DNA of 64,000 bases from Candidatus Pantoea persica (GCF_013753875.1 NZ_SMDS01000020.1:62001-126000), one strand, 5' to 3'; positions 22,204 to 34,214 are shown, counted from the stretch's first letter. Translations and numbers: made by a program. The notes: generated from the sequence alone by a model not told the origin.

Positions 22204-23136
22204 CTAGGCCAGCACGTCGCCCGACAGCGCGGTAGCTTCCCCCGCCACCACCACGCGATTACGCCCGGCATGCTCGGCGCGATAGAGCACGTCATCCGCC
22301 TGCTTCAGGCTGCTTTCCAGAGACGCCGCTTCGCCCTGCCAGGCGGCGACCCCTACCGACAGCGTAATATTGCCGACCTCTTTTATGGGGGTGTCGGCCA
22401 CGGCGACGCGCACGCGCTCGGCGATGCGGCACGCCTCTTCAACGCTGGTGAGCGGCAGCAGCATCAAAAACTCCTCGCCGCCGTTGCGGCACACCACGTC
22501 GCTCTGCAGGGCACTGACGCTCAGCGTCTGCGCCACTTGCTGAATCACCCGATCGCCGACGTCATGTCCCCAGCTGTCGTTGACGCGTTTGAAGTGATCG
22601 ATATCGAGCGCCAGCACGGCAAAAGGCTGGTGCAGGGCCTGATACAGGTCGAGCACCGCCCTCAGGCCGCGTCGGTTCAGCAGCTGAGTCAGCGGATCGG
22701 TTTGCACCTCCGAGCGCAGGCGGCCGATTTTGTCCTGCACCAGGCCGATGCAGCTCAGCAGCTCGCGCTTCACCTGCGCCGCTTCAAAGTACCAGGTACG
22801 AATGGCGCCGATCTCGCCCGAGACGCCCGACGCATCCATCTGGCGCGCCTTGCGCGCCAGCTGCCAGAGCGGCAGCGCGGGATCGTCGAAATTTTCGCCC
22901 AGCAGCCGGGCGCTGTAGTGCAGCTGCGACTGCGCCAGCTGAAAGAAAATTTCGGTGGTGGAGGCGAGCTTGGTGGCGTAGGCGCGGTTCACCTCCAGCA
23001 TGCTGTCGATCAATACCATGCGCTGCACGCGCCATATCGCATAGATCGCTTTGATCAGCGTAACGACAATACTGACAATGGCGAGTTAGGCGATAAGCGT
23101 GCACAGATCGGTTCTGGGACGCAGGCGCATCAGCAT
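22204..23136 (-). pseudogene. Membrane-anchored GGDEF diguanylate cyclase, one nonsense codon
   Basis: The frame from ATG 23136 reads MLMRLRPRTDLCTLIA and meets a TAA at 23086-23088, then continues in the same frame through a membrane segment (LAIVSIVVTLIKAIYAIW), a helical linker and a complete GGDEF domain ending at TAG 22204. The active-site loop is RNGGEEF, a functional variant. The inhibitory RxxD site is not present (LQSD instead). The stop is best explained by CAA to TAA. A start at an internal ATG (for example 23028) would give a soluble GGDEF protein without its membrane anchor. I cannot name the orthologue. Confidence 0.75.
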
Positions 23137-23301
23137 AGCGCGCCCGCCACAAAAAGGAGATCCATACGGGAAAGCCTGAGAATGTAGTTTTGTTGGAAGT
23201 CATTTGCCCTGGTGAGGCTGGGCGTAAGTGTACACCTTGCTACCGCCTTGAGCACTCTTCCGCTTCGGACATTCTCAGAAAGTTTCCGTTTACGCCCGGC
23301 G

Positions 23302-24135
23302 CTAGTCGATCAGCCCGTTGTGATCGTAAAACGGCCACGGCCCCGAATAGTCGCCGATGGCGCATTGGTGCGTCACCATGCCCTGCGCCGGGTGCCAACG
23401 ATACAGCACGAAGCCGGGCGGCTCCAGCACGAAATGCGCCGGGCCGTCGGGCAGCAGCTCCAGCGCTACCTGATGGGAAACGCCCGGCGCGCATACCGCT
23501 AAGGTGCCGGCGAAGCGCACCTGCAGGCTGTGCGGTGCAGGTGCCCGCACAGTACCGCGCTCGATCTGCGGATGGCGCGCCACGATCGCCGCCAGCGCAT
23601 CGGGATTGCGCAGCCGCTGGCGATCCATGTGGTCGATGCCGCAGGGAAATGGCAGATGGTGCAGCATCACCAGCGTCGGCGCGCCCGGCTCGCGCGCCAG
23701 CGCCTCCTCCAGCCAGAGCAGCTGATGCTCGTCGACGTAGCCCCAGGGCTGCTGCGGCACGCTGGAGTCGAGCGCCAGCAGCTTCAGCGGCCCGACCCTC
23801 ATCTGCCAGTTAAGCGTCGCGCCGTGCTGCAGATAGTCGTGCTCGGCAAAGACCTCGCGCAGCGCCTAGCGATCGTCACGATTGCCCGACATCAGGCGGA
23901 ACGGCAGCTGCAGGCGGCGCAGCGCCAGACGCAGCGTCTGGAACTCCTCCACCGTGCCGAAATCGACCAGGTCGCCGGTGATCACCACCATATCCGGCTG
24001 CGGCCGTAGCGCGTTCAAGATGTCGATGGCGCGCAGCAGCGCTGTCTGGGTATCGACCTTTTTATAAGACAGGCGGCCGTTGGCCTTGATATGCAGATCG
24101 CTGATCTGGGTAATCAGCACAGGTTGGTCGGACAT
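23302..24135 (-). pseudogene. Calcineurin-like phosphodiesterase (GpdQ/CpdA type), broken
   Basis: The protein belongs to the cyclic-nucleotide/glycerophosphodiester phosphodiesterase branch of the metallophosphoesterases. Metal motifs present are ITQISDLHIK near the start and VITGDLVDFG, and MLHHLPFP further on. The third motif, normally GNHDD, reads GNRDD, so a metal-binding histidine is lost. A TAG follows at 23866-23868. The GHxH motif can only be read out of frame (LCGHLHR). It stands at the end of the dead ABC operon, eleven bases after the ATPase stop, and may have hydrolysed the imported compound. Confidence 0.8.
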
Positions 24136-24145
24136 ACTGCTCTCC

Positions 24146-25128
<983 letters not shown>

Positions 25129-25132
<4 letters not shown>

Positions 25133-26302
25133 GCCAGCTCCTTAACAGCGTTTCGCGTCGCCTGGCGCGCCAGCCAGTGATTGCAGGCGTTGAGCAACAG
25201 CGGTAAAATCATAGCGATAAAGATCAGCGTGTAGGCCGATCCAACTTCCAGTCGCATCGAGGCGTAGCTGTCCGCTAGCCCTACCGGCAGGGTTTTGGTC
25301 AGCGGCGTATACAGCATCCAGGTAATGTTGAACTCCTCCACCGACAGGGTGAGCACCATAAAGGCGCCCGCCAGCACCGGTCGGATCATAAAGAGCAGCG
25401 TAAAGAGCACGTGCCCGATGAGGATAAACAGCCAGCTGTCGCGCAGGCCATGAACGCCGCCGTAGAGCAGAATAATGCCCAACGCAGTGGCGAGACCCGG
25501 CAGCATCAGGCACTCTTCAATGCGTCTGGCTAAACGCGGCGGCGCCTTCAGCAGTCCCCATGCGGCGGGCACGCCGAGCGCCACCGTCAGCGCCGCCGCG
25601 GTGGCGAAATTTGCGTAGTTGGTGAATTCGCCGTAGATGGTCAGCGGTAGCACGCTCAGGTTGGTACCGAGGGTAAAGGCGGTGCCGAAGGCGCCCATGC
25701 TGGTGGCGAAACAGAGCGCTCCTCTGGAGAGCAGCGCCGGCTTCAGGCCCGGCACGATAACGTCCTAGGTGATGCGCCACTGGCTGGCGCCCAGCGAGCG
25801 GTCCAGCTTTTCACTGGCCGCCACCAGCGTGACGATGGCGCGCGGCAGCGAGAAGTAGAGGTAGCCGATAAACAGGCCGCTGAGGGAGTAGGCCAGCGTC
25901 CAGCGCTTGTGAAACAGGCTCATGCTCAGCTGCGCCAGCATCACCATCAGAAACCCCGCCACCACGCCGGGAAAGGCGAGAGGAAAAGGTCAGCAGCGTG
26001 CAGCGCCCGGCGAAGCGCTGCCGCGCAAGAAAGCAGCCGATCACCGCCGCAATCAGCAGCGTCATCAGGGTGACTGCCAGCGACAGCAGCACGGTATTGA
26101 CAGGCTTTGCAGATACTGCGGCTAGCTGAGCACCGCCCAGTAGACGCTTTGCTGCGTGCTGCGGTCCGGCAGCATGCCGATTTGCAGCAGGCGCGCAAAG
26201 GGCAGCAGCCAAAAGGCGGCGAAAAACAGCAGCGCCGGCAGCAGCATCCAGGGCCAGCGTGCCTCTGGCTGGCGAGCGGCTGCGGGTGTCCGACAACGAC
26301 AT
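25129..26302 (-). pseudogene. Two ABC permease genes fused and broken
   Basis: The region reads as a first permease whose frame is interrupted by TAG at 26122-26124 (before PQYLQSL), by shifts near 26105 and 25985, and by TAG at 25765-25767 (before DVIVPGLKP). The sequence then runs, apparently by in-frame deletion around ATAAALTVALG, into the second half of a PotC/PhnV-type permease (LPGLATALGIILLYGGVHGL, then LSVEEFNITWML, ending TRNAVKELA). The transporter motif region of the second gene is also shortened. Its ATG at 26302 overlaps the TAA of the binding-protein gene. No functional membrane channel can be made. Confidence 0.75.
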
Positions 26303-27142
26303 TAGTAGATCTCGCTCAGGTAACGGGCGGAAAAGGCTTTCTGCGCGTCAGCCATCTGCTGATAGTTCACGGTCTGGGCGCGGGCGTAGTCGCTGTCAGG
26401 CAGGAACTTCGCTTTCGCCTCGGCGGACATCGCCGACAGACGCACCGGGCGCAAATAGGCGTTCGCCCTGATCGCTAGCCCTTTGTCCGACAGCACGTAA
26501 TCGATCACCTTTTTGCCATTGGCTTCGTGCGGCGCGTTCTTCACCAGGCTGATCACATAGGGCACCGTCACCGTGCCCTCCTGCGGGATAACAAAGGCGA
26601 CGTTAGTTGAAGTCGTAGTCCAGCAGAATCGGGATCTCGCCGGAAATCAGGCGCGCGTAGGCGGTCTGCTTGGGTACGATCGGCTGATTGGCCTGCAGCT
26701 TTTTGAACCAGGTCAGCGCCGGGGTGAAGTCCTACATGCTGCTGCCTTTCGCCTGATTTACCGCTACCGCGGCGACGTAGCCGACAAAGGCGCTGGCCGG
26801 ATCGAGGTAGCCCACTATGCCTTTATATTTCGGCTTCAGCAGATCGTCCCAGGCTTTCGGCACCGGCGCGCCGCCCAGCTCATCAACATTGACCGTAAAG
26901 CCCATGGTGCCGGAGTGCAGCGCTACCCATTTGCCGTCGGGATCCTTCATGCCCGCCGGGATATCGTCCCTGTGCGCCGGCTTATTATAGGCGGTGGTCA
27001 CGCCGGTGCCGGCCGTCTGAATGCCGAAGCTCACGCCGTAATAGACCACGTCGGCGACCGAGCAGATGGCAGTTTCCGCCTCGTGGGCGAACGGGCTCGC
27101 CATGCCGCAGGCGGCCAGCAGCGCCGCACTGGCGAACGCGAT
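26302..27142 (-). pseudogene. Periplasmic solute-binding protein remnant of the ABC importer
   Basis: The remnant has a hydrophobic export-like segment (IAFASAALLAACGMAS), an internal deletion, then ADVVYYGVSFGIQTAGTG, VALHSGTMGFTVNVDELGG and YLDPASAFVGYVAAVAVNQ. A TAG lies at 26732-26734, before DFTPALTWFKKLQANQPIV. A frame change with a short deletion then follows LLDYDFN. It ends YARAQTVNYQQMADAQKAF at TAA 26302. It belongs to the family of extracellular solute-binding proteins for small charged solutes. Its first codons are joined to the LacI-type regulator by a deletion, so no separate start remains. Confidence 0.78.
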
Positions 27143-28069
27143 GCTCTCGCCCAACCGCAGGTGATGCGCCAGCATGCGGAGACCGCCGCTGGATCGTTGT
27201 AAAAGCATATCGATGGCGCAGGCGCCGAGCAGATCCCCCGGCTGCACCACAGAGGCGAGTGACGGCGAAAGGTGCTCGCCGGTTTCGATGCCGTCGAAGC
27301 CCATTACCGAGAGCTGCGTCGGCACCTGAACCCCGGCGCGTGCGGCGGCACCCATCAGGCTGATGGCCAACAAATTGTTATTGCATATCACCGCCGTCAG
27401 CGGGCTGGCACGGCGCAGGCGCGGCGGCAGCAGATTGAAATCGGATCGCGTATGGCTCGGCATCTCAATCAGCGGCGCGGGCTTCAGCCCCGCCTGCTGC
27501 ATGGCGTCGCAGTAGCCGAGAAAGCGCTGCTGCGCGCGATCGGACTGCAGCACCGGGCCGGCGACCATGCCGATATGGCGATGGCCGAGGGCGAGCAGAT
27601 GGGCGGTGGCTTCGGCCATCGCGCGGCGGTTGTCGACGCAGACGCCCTGCCAGGCGGCGTCCTGCGGCACGTTGTGCGCCAGCACAAAGGGCATGTGCGC
27701 CGCCGCCAGCGTTGGCAGCACCGCACTGCGATCCGCGTCGGCGACCGTCAGCACCAGCCCAGCCAAGCGCTGGCGCAGCATATGCTCAACAATCGCCGCC
27801 TCGCACTCCGCCTAGTAGTCGCTGATGGCGGCCAGCAGGCCGAATCCCACCAGGCGCGCCTGCCGCTCCATCGCCTGCAGCTGCTAGGCAAAGACCGGGT
27901 TCAGCAGCGAAGGCAGCAGCACACCGAGGGTGGTGGAGCTTTGCGTGCGCAGCTGGCGCGCAATGTGGTTGGGTCGGAAGCCAAACTGCTCCGACGCGGC
28001 CAGCACGCGCTGCAGCGCGTGCTCGCCTTCAGCAGATAAGGCGACTCTGTGACAGAACAATCTCAGCAA
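27143..28069 (-). pseudogene. LacI-family regulator remnant joined to the binding-protein gene
   Basis: The regulator of the neighbouring importer by position. The end of the DNA-binding domain (FGFRPNHIARQLRTQSSTTL) and most of the effector domain (SPLTAVICNNNLLAISLMGA, LSVMGFDGIETGEH) are clear. The first helix-turn-helix is missing. Two TAG codons interrupt it at 27884-27886 (VFA stop QLQAME) and 27812-27814 (SDY stop AECEAA). From an ATG at 27781 the frame is open across the regulator end (HHLRLGES) and continues into the binding protein for a chimeric product of 349 residues. Confidence 0.78.
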
Positions 28070-28113
28070 GATGACGGAGAGATGACAGCAGCCGCCGCCG
28101 TCGGGGCGCGACG

Positions 28114-28751
28114 TTACAGCATCAGGAAGGCGTAGCCCGTGTTCTTCAGGGTGGCGACCGTGGTGCCGCTGGAGATAGTTTGGGTGACGCGCTGATCGAT
28201 CCAGTCGCGCTGCAGGTTATGGAAGGCCACCGACTGGTCGCAGATCGAGACCTCAACGCCCGCCTTTTTCAGCTCGTCGATCAGCTTCAGGTTGGGATTA
28301 TCGACGCCGTAGGCTTTATGGCACTGCGCGTTATTCAGCGCCGCCGGCACCGCATCGCTGTTGATCGACACCACAAACTACTGCAGCTGACTGGCGGGCA
28401 TACCGGAGGCGACATAGAAATTGACCATGCGCGCCACGAGCTCCAGCCCCAGGTTGACGTCGGTCATCGCGCCGTCGCTGCGGGTGATCTGGAATACGAT
28501 TTTGTTGCCCAGCCCCGCCACCGGCTTAAACGCGTCGTCCGACTCGTAGTGAATTTTTCCATAGCCTTCCAGCACGGGCGTGCTCCAGAAGCCTTCAGGA
28601 TCGCTAGGCTTTGCCGCAAAATGGTTAACGACTTTTTGATAAAGCGCGCCACTCTGGACGACGCCCGCGCCAACCGCACCGCCGATAATGGCAATAAGCA
28701 CACAGGATAGAGCTGAACGTGTTATTTTCCCTGGACAACAGCAGTTTACTG
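28114..28751 (-). pseudogene. DsrE-family protein with N-terminal membrane segment, one TAG
   Basis: A signal or membrane segment (SALSCVLIAIIGGAVGAGVV) leads into a DsrE/DsrF-like domain with VARMVNFYVASGMPASQLQ and NPNLKLIDELKKAGVEVSIC. A TAG at 28378-28380 separates the halves without frame change. After an AGAGGAG the expected start position reads GTA (about 28749-28751), so the start may also be lost. DsrE proteins take part in sulfur relay or are periplasmic of unknown role; this one cannot be assigned further. The stop is at 28114-28116. Confidence 0.7.
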
Positions 28752-29420
28752 TCTTCTCCTCTGATTTGGGTGGCTTATCTATACCACAGCCCGGGCGCGG
28801 AAAACCGACGCGCCGACGCAGCACAGTGCGCAATTCATTGCACATAAAATTATTATCTGTGTTAATTAATAAAAGATATCGATAGCGGTGGGCAATGGCT
28901 TCAGCATTGAACTGGATCGGGATAAAAAGCGACCGGCCGGAGTGGATAACAGGTGACAGAAAAATAGCGGGCCAGCGATTATCAGACGAAAAAATCCGCC
29001 TGCCTTTTCACCATAAAAGTTACTGCTTTTCACGCTCGACGCTTTCCGGTTCAGACGCCTGGTTTTTAAGAGAAAGCCTGGAAAAATTTATGCCACATTC
29101 AGTTTTTTTGAGCAAACTTACATATCTTTAATCAATGCGCGGCGTGTCTCGACAAAGAAGCGGAGTCGATGACGCTGACGGCGCCGCGTTACGGGCGGCG
29201 CGTCCCGTGGCTTTTGCCGGCGTGGCAAAGGCGGTTGAAGGTCCGCGCCAGAGAGACGTTCAATTTTTTGCGGCAAAATCTGTGTGCGGCCGCGCTTTTA
29301 AGCCGCCGCTGACCGTTTCTTTCTCCGCAGGCTGTGGTTAAGATAGACGCGACGCCGCTTTTACTCTGAAAAACTAGACGCTACGCTTCCCGCCTCAGGG
29401 CTTTTCTAAAGGATCCTGGC
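28752..29420. other. Long intergenic region before bepA
   Basis: About 670 bases, AT-rich in the first half, with only short open frames that resemble nothing I know. In E. coli perM lies before bepA, and I find no trace of it here. AAAGGATCC a few bases before 29421 serves bepA. I see no tRNA or sRNA I can name. Confidence 0.5.
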
Positions 29421-30884
29421 ATGCTGAACCGGTTAAAGAAAACGCTACTCGCCGCGCTGCTCCCTACGCTGATGCTGCTGCCGCACGCCTCCGCCTGGGC
29501 TGACGTCAGCGATTCGCTGCCCGATATGGGCACCACCGCAGGCTCAACACTCGCTATCGGGCAGGAGATGCAGATGGGGGATTTCTATGTGCGTCAGCTA
29601 CGCGCCAGCGCGCCGCTGATCAACGATCCCCTGCTGAATCAGTATATTAACCATCTTGGCCAGCGGCTGGTCGCCCATGCTGATTCGGTGAAGACGTCCT
29701 TAAACTTCTTTCTGATCCAGAACGACGAGCTGAACGCCTTCGCCTTTTTCGGCGGCAACGTGGTGCTGTACGCCTCGCTGTTCCGCTTTACCGAAAACGA
29801 AAGCCAGCTGGCGTCGGTAATGGCGCACGAAATCTCCCACGTCACGCAGCGCCACCTAGAGCGCGCGATGAAGTATCAGAAGCGCAACGCGCCGCTCGTC
29901 TGGGTTGGTGCGCTGGGCTCGATTCTGCTAGCGATGGCCAGCCCGCAGGTGGGCATGGCGGCTCTGACCAGCACGCTGGCGGGCACGCAGCAGAGCATTA
30001 TCAGCTTTACCCAGAACAACGAGCAGGAGGCGGATCGCATCGGCATTCAGGTGCTGCAGCGCGCCGGCTTCGACCCGCAGGCGATGCCCAATTTCCTGCA
30101 AAAGCTGGCTGACCAGAACAGCTTCTCCTCAAAACTGCCGGAAATCCTGCTGACGCACCCTCTGCCGGACAGCCGCCTGGCGGACGCGCGCAACCGCGCC
30201 AACCAGATGCGCCCGGTGGTGGTGCAGTCGTCGCAGGATTACTACATGGCGAAGGTACGCGCGCTCGGCATGTACGCCACCGGCCGCAATCAGCTCACCG
30301 ATGAGCTGCTGGATAACTACGCGCGCGGCAACAGTCGCGAGCAGCAGGCGGCGCAGTACGGCAGAGCGGTTCAGTTTTTACAGGCGAAAAGCTTTGCCAA
30401 CGCGAAAAAGCTGATTGAGCCGCTGCTGGCGAAGCAGCCCGACAATGTCTGGCTTCTCGAGATCATGACCGACATAGACATTGGCCTGAACCAGCCGCAG
30501 CAGGCGATCGCGCTGCTCAACGGTGCCGGTGCAGCGAAAAACAGTCCGGTGGTGCTGCTTAACCTAGCGAACGCCTACGTCAAGGCGAAGCAGCCCGCCA
30601 ACGCCAGTCGCATCCTCAATCGCTATACTTGGTCGCATCCCGACGACGTCAACGGCTGGGATCTGCTGGCGCAGACCTCGGCGCAGCAGGGGCTGAATGA
30701 TGAAGAGATGTTGGCGCGCGCTGAGACGCTGGCGCTGAACGGCCAGCTCGATCAGGCGATTACCGCACTCAGCAGCGCCAGCGCGCAGGTGCCGTTAGGC
30801 AGCCTGAAGCAGGCGCGCTACGACGCCCGCATCGACCAGCTGCGCCAGCTGCAGAACCGCTTTAAACAGTATCAGAAAGGATAA
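29421..30884 (+). CDS. bepA: BepA, periplasmic chaperone/metalloprotease for outer-membrane assembly
   Basis: BepA promotes maturation of LptD and degrades stalled outer-membrane proteins. The 487-residue product equals the E. coli length. Signal peptide ends near ASAWA (25-27). The zinc motif HEISH is at 136-140 with the third ligand in NEQEADRIG, and the C-terminal half is a tetratricopeptide-repeat array. It is followed after six bases by yfgD. Together with bamB and bamC its retention shows outer-membrane assembly is under selection. Intact. Confidence 0.95.
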   Translation: MLNRLKKTLLAALLPTLMLLPHASAWADVSDSLPDMGTTAGSTLAIGQEMQMGDFYVRQLRASAPLINDPLLNQYINHLGQRLVAHADSVKTSLNFFLIQNDELNAFAFFGGNVVLYASLFRFTENESQLASVMAHEISHVTQRHLERAMKYQKRNAPLVWVGALGSILLAMASPQVGMAALTSTLAGTQQSIISFTQNNEQEADRIGIQVLQRAGFDPQAMPNFLQKLADQNSFSSKLPEILLTHPLPDSRLADARNRANQMRPVVVQSSQDYYMAKVRALGMYATGRNQLTDELLDNYARGNSREQQAAQYGRAVQFLQAKSFANAKKLIEPLLAKQPDNVWLLEIMTDIDIGLNQPQQAIALLNGAGAAKNSPVVLLNLANAYVKAKQPANASRILNRYTWSHPDDVNGWDLLAQTSAQQGLNDEEMLARAETLALNGQLDQAITALSSASAQVPLGSLKQARYDARIDQLRQLQNRFKQYQKG

Positions 30885-30890
30885 ACGCGC

Positions 30891-31232
30891 ATGGTGACCC
30901 TCTATCACAACCCGCGCTGCAGCAAGAGCCGCGAAACCCTGGCGCTGCTGCAGGCGCACGGCATCGCGCCAGAGGTCGTCCACTATCTGGCGACGCCGCC
31001 GGATCGCGACACGCTGCAAATCCTGCTGCGCAAGCTCGGCATGCGCAGCGCGCGTCAGCTGATGCGTACCAAAGAGGATCTTTATCATGCCCTCCAGCTG
31101 GAGAGCGCCAGCGAAAGCGCGCTGCTTGACACACTGGTCGCGCATCCGAAACTGCTGGAGCGTCCGATTGTGATCAACGGCGATCGGGCGCGTCTCGGGC
31201 GGCCGCCGGAAGCGGTTTTGGCGATCCTTTAA
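30891..31232 (+). CDS. yfgD: YfgD, ArsC-family thioredoxin-fold protein
   Basis: A 113-residue ArsC-like protein with the cysteine motif [15 protein letters not shown] at the N-terminus and the conserved ends [17 protein letters not shown]. Arsenate reductase activity is suggested by family only. It lies just behind bepA, as in E. coli, and is probably cotranscribed. It converges on hda with a 4-base overlap of their ends. Intact, with the C-terminus slightly shorter than the E. coli protein. Confidence 0.88.
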   Translation: MVTLYHNPRCSKSRETLALLQAHGIAPEVVHYLATPPDRDTLQILLRKLGMRSARQLMRTKEDLYHALQLESASESALLDTLVAHPKLLERPIVINGDRARLGRPPEAVLAIL

Positions 31233-31930
31233 AGGCCGAGCGTCTCTTTCACGAAGGGAATAGTGAGTTTGCGCTGCGCGCTGATTGAGGCGCGGTCGAG
31301 ACGATCCAGCGTCTCGAACAGCGTGCGCATTTCGCGATCGAGGCGCTTCAGCAGGAAGCGCCCGACATCCTCCGGCAGCTCGAAGCCGCGCATGCCGGCG
31401 CGCAGCTGCAGTGCCTGCAGCTTATCCTCGTCGCTCAGCGGCTGCAGCCGGTAGATCTGACCCCAATCGAGCCGCGACGCCAGATCGGGCAGATTGAGGT
31501 TAAGCTGGCGCGGCGGCCGATCGCCGGTGATCAGCAGCCGGGTCTTGTCGGTTTCCAGAATGCGGTTGTAGAGATCGAAGAGCGCCATCTCCCACGCCTC
31601 TTCGCCGGCGATGCATTCGATATTATCGATGCAGACCAGCGCCAGCTGCTCCATGCCGTCTAGCACGTCCGGCACGAACCAGGTACGCTTATCCAGCGGC
31701 ACGTAGCCCACCGCTTCGCCGCGCGCCGACATTTCCGCGCAGGCCGCATGCAGCAGATGGCTGCGGCCGCCGCCTTCGCGCGACCAGAAATACAGATAGC
31801 TGCCGTGTTGCTGACTGAGAGCACCTTTCAGCGCGGCAATAAGCGACGGGTTTTCCCCCGGCCAGAAACTGGCGAAGGTTTCGTCATCCGGTAAGTAGAG
31901 TGGCAGTGAAAGTTGTGCCGGCGTGTTCAG
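31229..31930 (-). CDS. hda: Hda, regulatory inactivation of DnaA, CTG start
   Basis: Hda binds the DNA-loaded sliding clamp and stimulates hydrolysis of ATP bound to DnaA. The clamp-binding motif QLSLPL is at residues 6-11 and an AAA+ domain follows ([38 protein letters not shown]). The longer open frame from ATG 31975 adds 15 residues without homology. A CTG at 31928-31930, six bases after GAGGTG, gives [20 protein letters not shown] and exactly 233 residues. E. coli hda is also reported to start at CTG. Intact. Confidence 0.9.
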   Translation of the reverse strand: MNTPAQLSLPLYLPDDETFASFWPGENPSLIAALKGALSQQHGSYLYFWSREGGGRSHLLHAACAEMSARGEAVGYVPLDKRTWFVPDVLDGMEQLALVCIDNIECIAGEEAWEMALFDLYNRILETDKTRLLITGDRPPRQLNLNLPDLASRLDWGQIYRLQPLSDEDKLQALQLRAGMRGFELPEDVGRFLLKRLDREMRTLFETLDRLDRASISAQRKLTIPFVKETLGL

Positions 31931-32021
31931 AAGCACCTCAAAGGGAACAGGCAAAAAACGGGGCAAGTCTACCACAGTTTTCGTCCTGAGAGGATAACGG
32001 GCGTCCCTGCCCGCAGAAGCC

Positions 32022-33289
32022 TTAGTGGCTGCGCTTCTCGCCGGCGTCCAGCACCACTTCTTCCGGCCACAGCAGCGTGATGGCGCGGAAGCTCAGCGCC
32101 AGCAGCCCCCCGACGATGGTCGCCAGCGCCATGCCCTTCAGCTCGGCGGCGCCGATATTCACCTTCGCGCCGCTGACGCCGATGATCAGGATCACCGAAG
32201 TCAGGATCAGGTTTTGCGCCTTGCTGTAATCGACTTTGGATTCGATCAGCACGCGGATGCCCGACGCGCTGATAACGCCGTACAGCAGCAGCGAGACACC
32301 ACCCATCACCGGCACCGGAATCGCCTGAATCGCCGCCGCCAGCTTGCCGACGCACGACAGCAGGATAGCGATGATCGCCGCGCCGCCGATGACCCAGGTA
32401 CTGTAGACGCGGATAATCGCCATCACGCCGATGTTTTCGCCATATGTGGTGTTAGGCGTCGAGCCGAAGAAGCCGGAGATCACGGTAGAGAGGCCGTTGG
32501 CGAACATAGAGTGGTGCAGGCCGGGATCGCGGTTCAGATCTTTTTTTCACGATACTGGCGGTCACTACCAGATGGCCGATGTGCTCGGCGATCAACACCA
32601 GCGCGGCGCGCAGAATGGTCAGCATCGCCGCCCATTCGAAGCGCGGCGTATAGAAAGTTGGCAGCGCGAACCAGGGCGCGTTGTAGACCCGGCGTACAGT
32701 CCACGATGCCCATCGCGAAAGAGAGCGCGTAGCCCACCACCACGCCGACCAGGATCGGGATAATGGCGAGGAAGCCGCGGAACAGCACCGAGCCGAACAC
32801 CGTCATGCCCAGCGTCACCAGCGAAATCAGCACGGTGGTACCGTCGGCTCTGCTGCCTTCAGCGGGCAGCAGACCCGCCATATTGGCCACCACGCCCGCT
32901 AGCTCTAGGCCGATCACCGCCACGATGGCGCCCATCGCCGCCGGTGGAAACATCACGTCGATCCAGCCGGTGCCCGCCTTTTTCAAAATCAGCGCCACGA
33001 TGCAGAACAGCAGACCGTAGAGGATAAAACCGCCCAGCGGCAGCAGCAGCACCGGCAAGATAAAGGCGAAGCTGGAGCCGAGGTAGGCCGGGATTTTGCC
33101 CTTGCAGATAAAGAGATAAAGCAGCGTGCCGGCGATGTTGAACAGCAGCACCGTTCCCGGGTTGATATGGAACAGGATCGGCACCAGCACCGTCGCGCCG
33201 AACATGGCGAACAGGTGTTGCAGGCTGAGCGGTATGGTTTGCAGTAGCGGCGGTCGTTAGCTGACGCCAATGGCGCGACGAGTTATCAT
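32022..33289 (-). pseudogene. uraA: uraA remnant, uracil permease
   Basis: UraA is the proton-driven uracil importer. Almost the whole protein can be read, but it is broken four ways. Codon 11 is TAA (GVS stop RPPLLQTIPL, from GAA). Six residues after LPVLLLPLG are deleted. The frame shifts near 32695 after GIVDCTPG. An A-run near 32541-32547 has one base too many, before DLNRDPGLHHSMFANGLST. The last part from 32507 to 32022 is sound and ends EKRSH. The upp gene upstream, which would use the imported uracil, is intact. Confidence 0.92.
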
Positions 33290-33317
33290 TTATCCCATTG
33301 AATATTATGTTTTTTGC

Positions 33318-33343
33318 AAAAAAAGCCGACCCTCTGGTCGGCT
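33318..33343 (-). terminator. Terminator after upp
   Basis: Eight-base-pair stem agccgacc / ggtcggct with loop ctct, followed on the minus strand by seven T. It separates upp from the uraA remnant. Confidence 0.85.
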
Positions 33344-33350
33344 GATGCGG

Positions 33351-33977
33351 TTATTTAGTTCCGAAAATCTTGTCTCCGGCGTCGCCGAGCCCCGGAATGA
33401 TATACCCTTTTTCGTTCAGTCCCTGATCGACGGACGCGGTGTAAAGCTCTACGTCCGAGTGCGCCTTTTCCAGTGCCGCGATCCCTTCCGGCGCAGCCAC
33501 CAGCACCAGCACCTTAATGCTGCTGCAGCCCGCTTTTTTCAGCAGGTCGATAGTGGCGATCATCGAGCCGCCCGTGGCCAGCATCGGATCCACCACCAGC
33601 GCCAGGCGCTCTTCGATATTCGACACCAGCTTCTGGAAGTACGGCACCGGCTCCAGCGTCTCTTCGTCGCGGTAGACACCCACGACGCTGATGCGCGCGC
33701 TCGGCACGTGCTCCAGCACGCCTTCCATCATCCCCAGACCGGCGCGCAGAATTGGTACGACGGTGATTTTTTTACCTTTGATTTGATCGATTTCCACCCG
33801 GCCGTTCCAGCCCTCGATGGTTACGCGTTCGGTTTCCATATCGGCCGTGGCTTCGTAGGTCAGCAGGCTGCCCACTTCCGACGCCAGCTCGCGGAAACGC
33901 TTCGTGCTGATATCATGCTCACGCATCAGGCCCAGTTTATGTTTGACCAGTGGGTGTTTGACTTCCACGATCTTCAT
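33351..33977 (-). CDS. upp: Upp, uracil phosphoribosyltransferase
   Basis: Upp converts uracil and PRPP to UMP. The 208-residue product is the E. coli length. The PRPP-binding loop [16 protein letters not shown] and the uracil-contact end ([20 protein letters not shown]) are complete. Start ATG at 33977 with GGGAGAACACC upstream. Divergent from purM. With UraA lost, it could still recycle uracil arising inside the cell. Intact. Confidence 0.96.
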   Translation of the reverse strand: MKIVEVKHPLVKHKLGLMREHDISTKRFRELASEVGSLLTYEATADMETERVTIEGWNGRVEIDQIKGKKITVVPILRAGLGMMEGVLEHVPSARISVVGVYRDEETLEPVPYFQKLVSNIEERLALVVDPMLATGGSMIATIDLLKKAGCSSIKVLVLVAAPEGIAALEKAHSDVELYTASVDQGLNEKGYIIPGLGDAGDKIFGTK

Positions 33978-34136
33978 TGGTGTTCTCCCGGAATGAGTTG
34001 AGCTAAAAAAAACGCGAGATTATACCGCCTTATCGCCAGCGCGCCATATGTCGTTGCGCAAAGGGGGAAAGTTTCAGGCTGCAGATTAAGGATTGATGAA
34101 AATCCTGCGGCGCGCAATTTCACCCGCCGATGGGAC

Positions 34137-34152
34137 TCGCAAACGTTTGCCT
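34137..34152. promoter_or_regulatory. PurR-type operator before purM
   Basis: The sequence tcgcaaacgtttgcct contains the perfect core CGCAAACGTTTGC of the PurR consensus and lies 63 bp upstream of the purM start. Binding is inferred from the match and from known control of purMN by PurR in E. coli. Confidence 0.8.
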
Positions 34153-34214
34153 GCGCTGTTAGAATTGCCGCGCTTTTTGTTAACCACCAACCGCAATCGC
34201 GTGGGGATTCCGCA

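Noticed and set aside
22186-23187. Open frame of 333 codons on the plus strand
   Set aside because: Antisense shadow of the GGDEF gene; low-complexity composition.
28895-29131. 78-codon frame before bepA
   Set aside because: No recognisable domain and no start signals; surrounding DNA looks non-coding.
31931-31975. Longer Hda N-terminus from ATG 31975
   Set aside because: The added residues are not part of Hda; the CTG start gives the conserved length and has its own ribosome site.
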